A DNA stretch of 64,000 nucleotides, taken from NCBI GenBank assembly GCA_930367215.1, contig OV884056.1:48732308-48796307 (forward strand), read 5' to 3'. The DNA is from Pollenia angustigena (taxonomy: Eukaryota; Arthropoda; Insecta; Diptera; Polleniidae). A program made the translations under genes and the position numbers. This document shows, in pieces, positions 33,758-46,017 of the stretch. Within the stretch, counting starts at the first letter, position 1. Every line of letters starts with the position of its first letter. A model generated the notes under the pieces. It made no database searches, was not told the DNA's origin, and saw only the letters and a program-made list of their open reading frames with translations.

Positions 33758-34284
33758 TAATATAATACAATTAGATAAATAACTAATTAACTGCGACTTG
33801 AAGATACAATATATAGCACAAATTTTTTTAAATGGGTAATTTCTGACCTCAATGCAATAACAGGGTTAATGATTTTGGACAAAAATAATCAGAATTTGAG
33901 AACCAAGCCATAAGGGATTAGTTTTCTTATTTTAATTACAATATTCGAAAAAATAAAAACCCTAGAAGTACAGTTTGGAAAAAATGGAAAATTTTCTCAA
34001 GCTTAAACTTTGACCTCCTTGCGCCTCAGTTTAAGATTGTCCGATTTGGCTAAAATTTTCACCATATATTTTTTAGACTAAGTGTAAAAAAATAGTGGGG
34101 CGCAGTACTCCAAATTCGATATTTTACAAAATAAGTGCCACCCTAATGTATATATATCATGTCCTGTGGTTCCTAGTAGGAACAAAGGGCCGCAAATTTA
34201 ATAGTAATGGCTGTAAATTTTATAACATAGGCTGGTGCTCTAATCGAAATTTGAATACTTAGAACCGGCAACCCTAATGCTAGT

Positions 34285-34985
34285 TATACCCACACCACAA
34301 TAGTGGAGAGGGTATTATGCATTTGTGCTGATGTGTGTAACGCCTTAAAATATTGGTCCTAGATCCATCTTAAAGTATACCGATCGACTCAAAATCACTT
34401 TCTGAGTCGAACTAACGATGTCCGTCCGGCTGGCAGGCTGGCTGGCTGGCTGTCCATGTAACCTTGTGCGCAAAGTACAGCAATTTTGGAGATAGTTTGA
34501 TAAAATTTGGGACATAGGTTCCTATTGGCACAAGGACCAAGCCTATTGAAATGGTCCAAATCGTAGGACATTGAGGGATGATAGGGGGAATTTTCTTCCT
34601 CTCAGAAACTATCAAACCGATTTTAATAAAATTTAAAACATAGATAGAACCATATCTTTATGGACACAGAAGGGATGCATTTTTAAAAAATAGGACCACG
34701 AGGGGAGATAGGAGCAATTTCTGCCTCTCAAACCGATTTTAATGAAATTTAAAACACATATAGATCCATATCTATATGGACACAAAAGCTATACAGGTTT
34801 TCAAAAATAGGACCACAAGGGGAGGTAGGGGGCAATTTCTGCCTCTCACAAACTTTCAAATGATTTTAATGAAGTTTATAAACATAGATAAATTCCATAT
34901 TTATATGGACATATAAGCATGATATACTGTGGTGTAGGGTATCATATGGTCGGGCTTGGCCGACTATACTTTCTTACTTGTTTTT
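34285..34985. mobile_element. DINE-like element, copy E4
   Basis: Complete: ATACCCACACCACAATAGTG hairpin at the left, GTCGGGCTTGGCCGAC hairpin and TTCTTACTTGTTTT at the right, ~125-bp units between. Confidence 0.8.
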
Positions 34986-35625
34986 ACTTCCATAAATAAT
35001 ATTTTATGTTATTTACAGGTTAAACTTACATACTTGATAGTTACAAATTGATGATGATTTAAAACATTTTGAAATTCTGATATATAATTATTAATTTACT
35101 TAAAAAGTTACAGACAACTTTTGACCCTTAAAAAGTATTGAAAAATTATGTAGAAAACTTTTAAGGGTTTTTCATAATAAACCAGTGTTTATTGATATAA
35201 ATTAAAAATTTTTTTAATTTTAAAAATAGGTTGCGGTAGTAACACGGTACAAACAAAATTTAAAATATACAAAAAAAGTACAATCGTACCATTATTTTCT
35301 GGCAAAGCCACGTTGCCCCACTCGCCTCTTTCAATAAGGAGACAACCTCTTTTTGTCAAATTATTTATTGTTTGTTTGCAAATTTATCTGCCAGCCTGGA
35401 TTATGAGGTTGTGTGTTTGCTCTGTTGCATTATAACGGTAAATGGATGAGCTGAGTGAGTTTAATTAATTGTCAGTTTTTTAAGTACTTTCCTAAAATTA
35501 TAAACCATAAATAGTTCAACAAAATAACCACAATACTAATTATAACCACAATACTAATTATTATAAACCAAGTTTAGATACAGTATGAATCAAACGTATC
35601 TGATATGGTATGAGTATGGTTCATA
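34986..35625. other. no gene recognised
   Basis: A 17-bp direct repeat (AACCACAATACTAATTA, near 35526 and 35544) is the only structure. Confidence 0.5.
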
Positions 35626-36049
35626 CCCAGCGGAAAATATTGAAAGGACCGCAAGTGGCAGGCCTTTTTGAAGGCCTCTATACTCCTTTCTAAAAGATTC
35701 GCTTCGCATGATATCCTGTCTTCAGAAGTATGCCTTCTAGAAGGTATAAACTTCTTTTTAAAAGGCCTTCTGAAATATTCAATACACATTCGCTAGTCCC
35801 TTCTTTAAGAAGGGAGAAAGGAAGATGTTCAGTTTTTTTTACTTTTTATTTTTAGTGACCTTCTTTACTCCCTTCTTTGGGAAGGGATCGAAGTTGTTTT
35901 TAAAGGATGTGTGGAAGGCCTTGCGCCCAATGACAAACTGTGTAAAAAATAAATAAGTATGGAATGCGGCGAGAAGGGCTTCTGACTGCTTGTGACTGCT
36001 AAATAAGGTCTTCTATAAGGCCTCCTTACCCATTCCAGTTAAAGCTGGA
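35626..36049. mobile_element. CCCAGC-ended element saturated with AAGGCCTTCT
   Basis: Starts CCCAGCGGAAAATATTG after TA; the right end is less clear, near GCTGGATA. AAGGCCTTCT, CTTCTTTAAGAAGG, AAGGCCTCC and relatives recur in both orientations. No coding frame. Confidence 0.6.
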
Positions 36050-36117
36050 TATTTATTATTATTATTGAAAGCTACAAACACAATTACAAATTATATTCTA
36101 GCTTAATTATCCGAGCA

Positions 36118-36225
36118 ATTGTAAGCTTGGCCTTTATCCCGGTGAAGTGAAACAGACCAGAGATTCTGGCGGGAATCGAACCCACAACCACCTCACTGGT
36201 AGACTAGCTACCGGGACACCCTAGT
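36118..36225 (-). mobile_element. tRNA-derived SINE, family B
   Basis: Reverse complement begins GGTGTCCCGGTAGCTAGTCT and has GTGGGTTCGATTCCCGCCAG (B box 36174-36184), matching the copy at 5805. Confidence 0.75.
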
Positions 36226-37652
36226 GTTCCTATTTATTTCATCATATACTTAGAAATCAATGTTGTTCAGAGTAGTTAAATTATAATGACGTCTACTCAC
36301 TCATATTTTAAATTTCATGAGTTTCTATGAGTAGCGAAAAAAAAACGATTTATTGCAGATCTCTGTTCATCATCAGTTAACATAAGAAATCATTTGTCAT
36401 AGTAAAGTCATACAAATGACATGTCAATAGGAGAGCAATTTAAAACTTGTCTAGCAAATAAGTTATTTACATATCAATGTGTGTGTTATCAAGACATCTT
36501 GATATACATATGTCTTTATATACAAATAAATTTGAAAAGTATTTGTTCTATTCTCTCGACAGGGTCAACAGTGTTACACCTTTTTTTGTAAATATTTAAT
36601 GAAGTCAATGAAACCCATATTAAAGTTGACAAAGTTCTTAAAGTACACAGCACACAATTTTGACAACAATTGACAAAGGTGGGTGATATTTACAGTTAAT
36701 TTGCCATATTTGATATTTAATATCAATACAATAGCTGCTTCTTAGAAAAAATTTCATGTATTTGTGTGTACATGACAAAGACTGACATATTTACTCAATT
36801 AAAATACATATTTGAAGAGCTGAACAATGAACTTTCATAAGTGAATTAAATTATCTATTAAATTAAGGTACAACTATTAAACAAAATGTAGGCATAATAA
36901 ATTTTATTGAAATAATAAATTATTTAAGGATTAGTTTTAATTTAATATAAACGTGTTATTTAATTGCCAGAAATTACTTTTGCTGCAATAAAACTTATAT
37001 GCTGGTCTTAAGTAATAATATGAGAAAGTCAAGTGCGAAAGTATAGTTCATATTTTCGCACTTGTTTTTCTCGTATTATTGCTTTATATGTAGTCCTACT
37101 CCACCAGTGCGACCAGATTTTTAAAAAATATAAAGCTAAATCATACTTGAAATAGAGCTTAAAAGAGCTGAAGAGAAAATTTAAAGCTTAATTTTTGTAT
37201 AGCTTCCTGTAATAACTTTTAATTATTTCGATATTTTTCATAGATTAAATAGTATTTAAGTAAGTATATACCCTGTTGGCAAAATGGTCATAGACGCAAA
37301 TGTCGTCAACGATGTCTTTAGGACCTTTTTGAATTCGTCGCCTATATAAAATATTTGGAGACATTTTTTAAATTTGCCTTGAATAATACTTCATTGAGGA
37401 CAATGTAAGTGAGCATTGCATTAACTTTGTCGTGTTTCAAACCACTTTGACGACAAAATGCATGCAATGGTCGCTTACGTTGTCCTGTACTAAAAAAAAT
37501 TATAAACTTTAAATTTGTATTTAATTTAAAATTAAAATTTCTTGATATTTTGCTTTTATTAGCATTATTTTTGATAGAAAAAAAAAATTTAAGAAAAATA
37601 ATCCTGAACGTAGAAAACGTTTTTTTGCTCTCCTGAACAATTAGTTTGTAAC
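36226..37652. other. no gene recognised
   Basis: AT-rich. A GTGCGAAA / TTTCGCAC hairpin lies near 37032-37070. The only long frame (37342-37671, minus) overlaps the next MITE and shows no domain. Confidence 0.45.
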
Positions 37653-37655
37653 TTA

Positions 37656-38004
37656 GTCCCAATTTCCACAATGCAAGTCTTATTGATCAGCTTGCTACTT
37701 TGTAGGCGAGAGTGACGAGGGGAAAAGAAACGAGTACTCAGCTTGCTGTACTCGTCATATGCGTTTTGTTTTCTCATTCGTAATTTTCAGCAGGTCTATT
37801 TTGACAATTATCTTTCATATTTAATTTCGTTGTACAATGTTAATTTCGTAGCGTGTGTGATTTTTTGTCAAAACGCACATATACATTCATACAAATGGAA
37901 TAACAGATAAATAATAAGGCTTGACTCGTGAAAACGACGAAGCTGATTTAAAGAAGAAAATGTGATAAGTTTATCAATAAGACTTGCATTGTGGAAATTG
38001 GGAC
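37656..38004. mobile_element. 349-bp MITE, TTA duplication
   Basis: Ends GTCCCAATTTCCACAATGCA and inverse; TTA at 37653-37655 and 38005-38007. Shares AAGTCTTATTGA and GACGAGGGGAAAAGAAACGA with the MITE at 40554, so they are related. Confidence 0.85.
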
Positions 38005-38007
38005 TTA

Positions 38008-39049
38008 CAACGTTATGTGAATTGATGGGTCCAGAAGCACAAATAAATTAATGTTCCTGCTGACTACATTGCCATATCGTAGGCTCAATATGCAAACCTG
38101 CTAAATCCCCCTTTTAAGTAAATTGAGATTTTAATGCCGTGTGGAAAAGAAAGATACACCTCGTCGACCAGCATGTAGTTTTTCTTCAAATTGAGTCTTA
38201 AAGTGTGTTAAGCCAACTATATTTTAAGGTTTTCTCTCAAGCTGCGCATATGAAATATAAAAAGTTGTTTCCATTAAAAGTTGTTGGAAGTTAGCCGGTT
38301 TGCATATTTTGTCGACGATATGTTAATTTCAGCACCCATTCCCTTATTAATCAATAGCCTTTTGGAGGTCTGACTGTCTCCACACATCCAGTATCCACTA
38401 TTTTCGAGCCCAGTCTCTCAAACTCATCGGCCATTTCATGAGTTGGAATTCACAGCCCATCAAGGCCCTGGAATTTACTAGTTGGAATTCACAACCCATC
38501 AAGACCCTAAGAGATTTTAGTAAATAAATCCTCGAGGCATACCCATTTACCCGTTCCCCTTATTCTGGATATATCGTCAAATCTGAAGTATCGCCAATAT
38601 ATCAGTATCGGTTTTCGTTAAATCCCTAATTGTCACTTACCTATCGGCGACTAAATCGTTGATAGTGTCAACAATACTGTCATCAACGACAATATAAAAG
38701 TAATGTCGCTAATCGGGCATTAACGACTTTATAAGAAAAAAGTCGTTTATATAGTCGCCAATGACAACTTTAACCACATTGTTACCCATATGATCATTAA
38801 CGACAATGTGCATGATAATGTCGCTCATATTGTCGTGTACGACTTGAGTTCCCTGTGTTCGAAAAAGTCGTCGATGATTTGCATGAGCTGTCGCCAACAT
38901 GTCGTCAGGGATTTATTATGGGTCTTGTACGCGTCGTCGACGTTGTCTTGAAGACATGGCCAACTGGGTAAGTATGTATAATATCTTTGGCTTTGTTCTT
39001 AAAGTACACATTGACATTGACAAAATACTCATATTTGAAAAAATTAAAT
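38008..39049. other. no gene; GTCGTnnnGA-rich stretch
   Basis: From 38640 to 38960 the motif GTCGT / ACGAC recurs many times (for example GTCGTCGATGATT, ACGACAATGTG). Similar motifs occur at 37290-37345 and 39850-40020. Probably one degenerate element; ends not found. Confidence 0.4.
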
Positions 39050-39052
39050 TTA

Positions 39053-39190
39053 CAGCCAGTCCCACGATGTCACACGTTAACGTTCGCATAGAAAATAACT
39101 TTTAAAACAAAAACAAATTTTAGAAATTGTTTTTGTTTTAAATGTGATTTTCTAAGCGAACGTTAACGTGTGACATCGTGGGATTGGCTG
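39053..39190. mobile_element. 138-bp MITE, TTA duplication
   Basis: Ends CAGCCAGTCCCACGATGTCA and inverse, arms continuing ACACGTTAACGTTCGC; TTA on both sides (39050-39052, 39191-39193). Nearly perfect hairpin. Confidence 0.85.
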
Positions 39191-39193
39191 TTA

Positions 39194-40550
39194 AAGTTTT
39201 TATGAAAATTTTTTTAATTATATGTAGCTAAGAATAATTCGAAACTTTAATAATCAACTTTGACTTCGAAATATAATAGATGTGTTCATTAACTAGCAGA
39301 ATTTACAAAATTTTTCTCCCATTTACTCAAAAAAATAAAAAAGTAAATGGACTCTTAACCAGCAACAACTAGCAAGTTGGCCATATCGACACTATTCAGA
39401 TGTAATTAAAGAGATAACGGCTGAGTTCCTAAACATCATAATACTTTGCAGTCAAAGTCAAAAAAGTATCATAGAGTTTAACTATATCTAGTTTGATTAT
39501 TGTGTACGCATCGATATTGTTTTTAGTGAACTTTGGTACAGATAACATTGTAAAATTTTTCACGATCGCTTGGTAGGAAGCACTTAAAAAAGCGAGTTGC
39601 TTTGCAACTGATGTTTTGGAACTCACCCTATATCCTAAATAGTTTAATTGTTTTGAACTATTTGCCGAAGAATATTGTTCGTAAATTTTAGAAAAATAAA
39701 TATCTTATGTAATTAAAAGACATTTAATTTAAACATTTTGAAAATTATTTTTTTTTTTTTTTTTAAGAAAATATGAAGCATGTTAAATAATTCTTGATAT
39801 TAAAAATTTTACTATCAGATATTTTCAACTAATTTTTAAAAAAATACTTGACGAGTCGTTGTCGTGGTCAAAGTAGTAGTCGTTTGAAATTTTTTGTCGA
39901 TTTCAAAATCAAGACAACAACAATGTAAAACACAAAATTTAAAAGTTCGTCGTATATAAGTCGTTTGCGTCAACCATAATACTACCAAGTTTTAAAAACG
40001 ACTAGTTTTCGATAACGACAAAAACACTCATAAGAAGGCCAAACAAGATATTTTTTCCCTGTTACCTAAACCAAAATAAATGTTCTTGTCGACATTGTGG
40101 GCCTGGCAGTTACTCTTAGCTATGCTTTTGTTCTATAATTGATATATCACTATATATAGTCTTGTGCTATTATCACTGAAATATGGAATAGAAATATGTA
40201 TTTGGTTTTTACAAATCATATAAACTCACTATTTATTCAATTTGACAACATTTTTTAACTTGTTTGAAAAATAGCGTAACTTTTTTATTCTTTCCCTGCA
40301 GCATTGTTATGTACAGATGTAGATTACATCTGCAACTTTTGTGCTGCCAGCCTATTACTCTTTTAACTAAATCACACATAAGTTTATTTGGATAAACTGT
40401 TTTATTTTGAAATATAAATAAACACGAAATTAGAATTAAAAAAAAAATAAAAAAAGGGTAGAAAAAGCTGAATGCATTGTTGAAAAAAGCCGATAACAAA
40501 AAGCTTAAAGCAAAATGAAATATCTTAAGCTAAACATGAAAAAATAAAGC
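39194..40550. other. no gene recognised
   Basis: AT-rich; contains the second ACGAC-rich patch (39850-40020). Confidence 0.45.
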
Positions 40551-40553
40551 TAA

Positions 40554-40820
40554 GTCTGAGTTCATACGGCTCATGTCTTATTGACAAGATTGCTACTTTA
40601 TAGGCGAGTGGGACGAGGGGAAAAGAAACGAGTACACAGATGCATGTACTCTCTTTACGTTTTGCTTTTTCATTCGTTGTTTAATTTTGTTATTGTTTTC
40701 AATATGTATCAAAAAAGCACATGTCGTCAACATGACATGAATCATTTGAGTGCCAATTCATGTTCAAAGAAGAAAATGGAAGAATCTTGTCAATAAGACA
40801 TGAGCCGTATAAACTCAGAC
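40554..40820. mobile_element. 267-bp MITE, TAA duplication
   Basis: Ends GTCTGAGTTCATACGGCTCA and (inverse) GTCTGAGTTTATACGGCTCA; TAA at 40551-40553 and 40821-40823. Sister of the MITE at 37656. Confidence 0.85.
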
Positions 40821-40823
40821 TAA

Positions 40824-42296
40824 ATTTAGCACCATAGTATTTTTAAACAAATTTTTGTAAATGTACCTACATATATGGGATAAAAGCGTGATTATATTCA
40901 TATAAGAGTTCTTTGTGGCTAAATATTTATAGATATCTACATCTATATGTGTATGGATGTGGGCTATGTAAAACTATGAACCATTTTCTACTTTTTTCAA
41001 TGGCTTTTGCCCTTAAAACAATTTTGCTGGCTCGCTGGGTAAGTAAAGATTTTGCTGAGTTATTATGAAATTTTGTCTAAAGTAATTTTGTGAAACTGGA
41101 GATTGTCACAACAGATTGCATAACTTGGCTCATAATTTAATAAAGAACTAAGGATTCGTTATAGTAAAATAAAGCACTATTAGTTGTTCTTAAATAATTC
41201 ATACAAGACCACCCTGTCGCTTTTGCATGTGTTAAATACTGCTATATTTTCTATTTAAGACACAAACCATTTTTTAAAAGCTTTTTTTAATAAAGCTTAA
41301 TTATATTTTAACGGTTATTTGTAAATGAGGCACAAAATATTTATGGCAAAAAATTACTTTAAAAAGATTTTTTTTTATATATCAAAGCTTAATGACGGAC
41401 GGACATCATAAGGTCGAATAATAAAGCGAATTTGAGTCGTTGGGTAGACAAAAAGGCAGTTGATGTGCCAATATTTTTATGTGTTACGCGTCGAAAAGAT
41501 GTGAAACAAAATATTCAATCGTTTTTCGAAAATAGATGAAAAAGTGTGTCTATAACTCATGTCGAAAACTATCAAAAGATATGACGTCGTTACGTTATAA
41601 ATGTCATAATATTCTACTCGAAGCCGATGTGAAATTGCAGACGTTAAGAAACCAAAATTTACTAAAATTTAAACAATTTAAACAACGGCGGCTAAGACAC
41701 AACCGTCGGCTTTACCAAATAAAGTAAAGTGCTACTTTAATGTTGTTTGTTAACAAAAAAGCTTTGAAAAATTCGTATATTTTTCAAAAATTTTCAAAGC
41801 AAAATATGTAATTAAGCAATGAAAAAACAGCGAAGAACAAAATTCTTACCTCTTTCGTATCATTATTTATTGCATTTGTAATTTTTATTCGTGAGTTTAT
41901 TTGGCAGCTCAAAGCGAAAACATTCTCATAAAAATTTTACAGACACACTTTTTCTGTAAATTGGCAAGTAATTTCCTTACGTGGCAGCTTGTACTCGCCA
42001 AAAATGTTACAGACGCAGTTAAGTGAGAAAAACAGCTGTTTGTTTCAATTTATGGCATTTTTGTTTCATTACTCAGATTTCAATCGAAAAGTTTCTCGAC
42101 GTGGGAGTCACAGAACATGGGCACTGCTTAGTAATTTATTGACTAAGAATAAATTATAATTACCAATTATCGGTCAAATCAATTCGAAATTCCCAATAAA
42201 ATCCCTTATTATTTTCAGTCCATAACTCACGCCAAATATCTTAATGTAGTCGTTGGTAAAGAAAATAATTTTTCACAAAAAAATAGTTTGACAATT
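40824..42296. other. no gene recognised
   Basis: A basic 63-codon frame (41536-41727) has no known domain. ACAGACACACTTTTTCTGTA and ACAGACGC motifs near 41940-42015 hint at an unrecognised element. Confidence 0.4.
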
Positions 42297-43211
42297 AACA
42301 AGTTAGAGTGCTATATTCGGCTGTGCCGAATCTTTGATACCCTCCACCGACAGTTCGAATGTTTAAGGAGTAATATCTGTATGATGTTATTATTATATTA
42401 AACTGTGACGATTTGTTATCATTTATGGTTTTAGGCGACTAAACTGTTTTCCGGTAGTAGGGTTTATATGGGGCATATGGTAAATTATGGACCGATCATC
42501 ACGAAATTTCACAGCGTCATTTCTAGTCCTTTAAAACTGTGACGTACCAATTTCTGTTATGATTGCATTATTTTTTACGGTTTTAGGCGTACTAAACTGT
42601 TTTCCGGTAGTAGGGTTTATATGGGGCCTAAGGTAAATTATGGACCAATCGGCACGAAATTTCACAGTGTTATTTCTAGTCCTAAAAAACTGTGACGTAC
42701 CAAATTTTGTTACGCTAGCGTTATTTTTTACGGTTTTAGGCGTACTAAACTCTTTTCCGGAAGTGGTGTTTATATGGGGCTTAGGGTAAATTATGGACGG
42801 ATCTTCACGAAATTTAATAGCGTGATTTTCCGTGCCTTGTTCTAGCATTTATGTTATTTTTTGTAACAAAATAATCAATTTTTTTAGGCGGTGGTTCGTT
42901 CCACATTTTGATTCATAGCTCTGGTCCTACTGAACCGATTTTGCTGGATTTCAATCCCAAGCTGCTTAGGATAACTACAAGCAGTTTGGAACCAAGTCTG
43001 TTCATTTCTTTTGAGTTGTTCGAAAGTGAGCGTGTTTTCAACAGACGGACAGACGGACAGACAGATGGACATGGCTAAATCGACTTAAAATTACTCAAGG
43101 ACCCAGAATATATATACTTTATGGGGTCTGAGATGAATAGTAAAAAAGTTTCACACGGAATGACACTCTTAATATACCCTCTTCACAACTAATTGGGGTG
43201 GAGGGTATAAA
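42297..43211. mobile_element. DINE-1-like element, copy F2
   Basis: Runs from AACAAGTTAGAGTGCTATAT and GGCTGTGCCGAATCTTTG through ~150-bp units (TTTTACGGTTTTAGGCGTAC) to GACGGACAGACGGACAGACA, TATATATACTTTATGGGG and a closing hairpin ending GGAGGGTAT. Confidence 0.8.
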
Positions 43212-43265
43212 AATATTCGATTAAATTTTTTTTTTTTTTTATTCATTCTGCTTGCGGAGTTATTA

Positions 43266-43818
43266 CAGTACTTTTCGCTTATAGTCACATCCTTTAGTTG
43301 CAACCATAAAGTGGACTATATCGCTAATGTGACTATAAGGCTTATTCACATATATGCCACTATGACGCATATAACCGAAATCGAATATAATCAAGTTGTG
43401 TGAATAAAGGAAATAAAAAATTCATATAAATTACACCGACATCAGGCTTATGGTTTTACAACAGAGTTGCATACTGTATAAAAAATAGTTAAAGTAATAA
43501 CAAGATATTTCATAACTGATACCAACGGCAAAAACTAATTGTTTACGAGTAGAGAGTTGATGACAAAAATGAAATGATTTAATTCATTCTTTCTTTGGAT
43601 GGATTTTTGATTCGAAAACTAAAAAAACTAATTTGCTTTACTTTTCCCTTTGACTACTGTTGGTAAATGGCATATATGGCAAATATGCTTATATCGCTAA
43701 ATGGACTATAATGTTAATACTTTATATTAAATTAACTTATAGCAGCAAAATAAACAGATAAAATGGACTATATCGCTAACGTGACTATAAGCGTAATGAC
43801 TATAAACGAAAAGTACTG
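43266..43818. mobile_element. pogo/Tigger-type MITE, TA duplication
   Basis: Ends CAGTACTTTTCGCTTATAGT and (inverse) CAGTACTTTTCGTTTATAGT, flanked by TA. Repeats GACTATA and CGCTTATAG motifs. Same terminal family as 46018-47870. Confidence 0.85.
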
Positions 43819-43941
43819 TAATTTCAATTTAACTAACGTTTATTTATTTTGTCTTAAATTTACCACAGCAATTTATTAATTTATTTTTATAACATACAAA
43901 TATGTCTCATAAGATAATATTGAATAGAGTAACTGCTTTTA

Positions 43942-44080
43942 CTGCCTGTTTTTAGAAAACGTAAACAAGTGAGTGAGTGAGAAATTATATTGAAAACAAC
44001 AATAAAAAATTAAAATTTGTTTTTGTTTTCAATATAATTTCTCACTCACTCACTTGTTTACGTTCTCTTAAAACAGGCAG
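43942..44080. mobile_element. 139-bp PIF/Harbinger-type MITE, TTA duplication
   Basis: Second copy of the family at 13714: CTGCCTGTTTTTAGAAAACG ends; TTA at 43939-43941 and 44081-44083. Confidence 0.85.
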
Positions 44081-44083
44081 TTA

Positions 44084-44490
44084 GTTTTTTTATTCACACA
44101 TTTAAACAAGTTATAAACTAAAAATAATTCAAATAATATAAACAACAAGATACACACATAATTGGAAATCTACAAGTATAAATATTTATATAATAAATAG
44201 TCCTAAAATATAAATTTATTATTAATTAATGTACATTTATACTATGAGCTTCAAAAGTAAGTTAACATATCTCAAAACTTTCTTTTTTTCATTACATATG
44301 CAATATCCTTAGTCTAGTTACAGAAATACAAAAAATTTAAAGCCATATTTTTACTTTCATTAGTTTTATAGTTTTTATGCAATAGAGAAGAATTAAATTT
44401 CAAGGTAGCAACGTTTTTACAATTTGTTGTCAACTGTTATTTTTACAATAAGGAAGCAGAAGCTATAGAAATAGTTTAAAAATAAAAGGG
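44084..44490. other. no gene recognised
   Basis: AT-rich. Confidence 0.5.
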
Positions 44491-44495
44491 AGGGG

Positions 44496-45022
44496 TGCTT
44501 TAAATCCATGTGAGATAAGGCCATGCTGGCTTTATTGCTCAATTGAATGGGAGATAAAGCCATAATGGCCTTATGGCCCAATCATTGAGAGGTAAGGTCA
44601 TATTTAAAATTTTGCGAAATGAGCCATATTTTTTTCGAAAATGAGATTTAAGGCCATATTTTCTCAGAATATTGTTATGCAAGGTGTAAACATTCTGTAG
44701 AAGGGAAAATCCTTAGCTATCATTGAAAAACATTTTTTTATTCTTGTGACGCACTCAGGAAAACTTTATTCAGCGAAGCCACCTGCCGTGTCCTACTGGA
44801 GGAAAAAGCCCTAAGCACGGCCGCAGGCCGCCACGCAGGAAAGCTTTAGTGTGCGAAGCCAGATTTCAATACTTAACTTTAGTGTCTCCGGAACTGAAAT
44901 GAGAGATAAAGCCATGATGACTTCATCTCCCATTTACATGAAAAAAAAAATAATAAAGGCTTTATCTCCCTATTGAATGAGAGATAAAGCCATCATGGCC
45001 TTATCTCACATGGTATTAAAGT
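44496..45022. mobile_element. element M1, saturated with GAGATAAAGCCAT
   Basis: Ends (TTTAAATCCATGTGAGATAA, inverse TTTAATACCATGTGAGATAA) enclose repeated GAGATAAAGCCAT and ATGGCCTTATCTC. The centre (44772-44862) has GCGAAGCC, ACGGCCGCAGGCCG and GAAAGCTTTAGTG, the module seen five times in G2. No coding frame. Confidence 0.75.
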
Positions 45023-46017
45023 TGTATATTATGTGGCAATTAGGGATGGCAATCGGGACTGGTTTTCGCAAATCCAAATTTCAAATATCAAATCCTGGAA
45101 TTCCGGTATTTTTCGGGAACTCGGGATTTTTGGGGTTATCGGGATTTTTCGGGATTCGAGATTTTTGAAAATTTAAAGATAAATGCTTTTAATTGTTATT
45201 TAATTTGAAAAAAAAACGTCTTTAAAAGAGGTTTAAAAACTTTATTACATTAATCTTCTTCTTTAATTATTTTTAGCACTGCTCACATTAAAATTTCTTT
45301 ATAATTGCACAGAAAAAATCAAAAATAGTCTCTAATCAACAAATTCATAGAATCAAGCAAAAATTTTTGTTGATTTTGCACCTTTTACCAAAATGATTAT
45401 AGAGATTAATAAAAATTGTAAACATTTTAAACTTTTAAAATGCTTTTCAATAAATGATATTTTTTAATTTTAAGTAAAACAATGATTAAAAAACTTTGCC
45501 GTTTTAAACAATGTGTTAATTGTTTTAATTAAATATAGCTCTGGTTTTGACAATTCCCAACAACAGTTCTACAAGTTTAAATTATTTTATATAAAAAAAA
45601 AAAATCAATAAAGATTTTTTGTTATATAATTAAAAATTTTTTACAAAACAACTAAAATTATATTTTTAATTTTATTTGAACAAAAAAAATAATTGATTCA
45701 ATTATCACATTAATAAAATTTAAATACTTTGCAAACAATTTTTTTAATTGATAAAAAACTACTGATAACACTTTGCAAGTTGGAAAAATAGACAAGCAGG
45801 GCACATGGCGTTTTAACATAATTCGGGTACGCTGACTCCAATGGTGCCCACCGTTTTTTTTAGGTTAGCTCTTGTTCTCAAGATATACCGTTATTTCGAA
45901 AATGAAGCAGGTTGCACAATATTTATTCGCGTAACTCAAAAACGATTTAGTTTATTGAAGTTACTGAAAAGAAGTCCGCAATAAAATTTCCTTTAAGAAA
46001 GGTAAATTTTATTTCTA

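Larger units (their letters stand above)
30820..34143. mobile_element. element Q: ~290-bp inverted repeats, TA duplication
   Basis: Ends GGGTGGCACTTATTTTGTAA and inverse, flanked by TA. The arms continue through TACTGCGCCCCACTATTTTT, AAGTTTAAGCTT and TCTGATTATTTTTGTC to a GGTCAGAAATTACC block (about 31080 and 33845). The long arms and TA duplication suggest a Tc1/mariner-superfamily derivative, but no transposase is present. Four other elements landed in or beside its interior. Confidence 0.8.
29872..34985. repeat. tandem segmental duplication, second unit interrupted
   Basis: Unit 1 (29872-30686) starts ATCTTCAGCATAAAATATGG, passes TGGCTGTAAATTTTATAAC and contains E3. Unit 2 (30687-34985) starts with the same ATCTTCAGCATCAAATATGG, is broken at 30820-34143 by element Q, then resumes with TGGCTGTAAATTTTATAAC and E4. 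The units are nearly identical, including flanking non-element DNA, so this is a duplication of the locus and not two insertions. Confidence 0.85.

Noticed and set aside
41536..41727. Basic 63-codon frame resembling a small DNA-binding protein
   Set aside because: No zinc-finger or helix-turn-helix pattern that I can point to.
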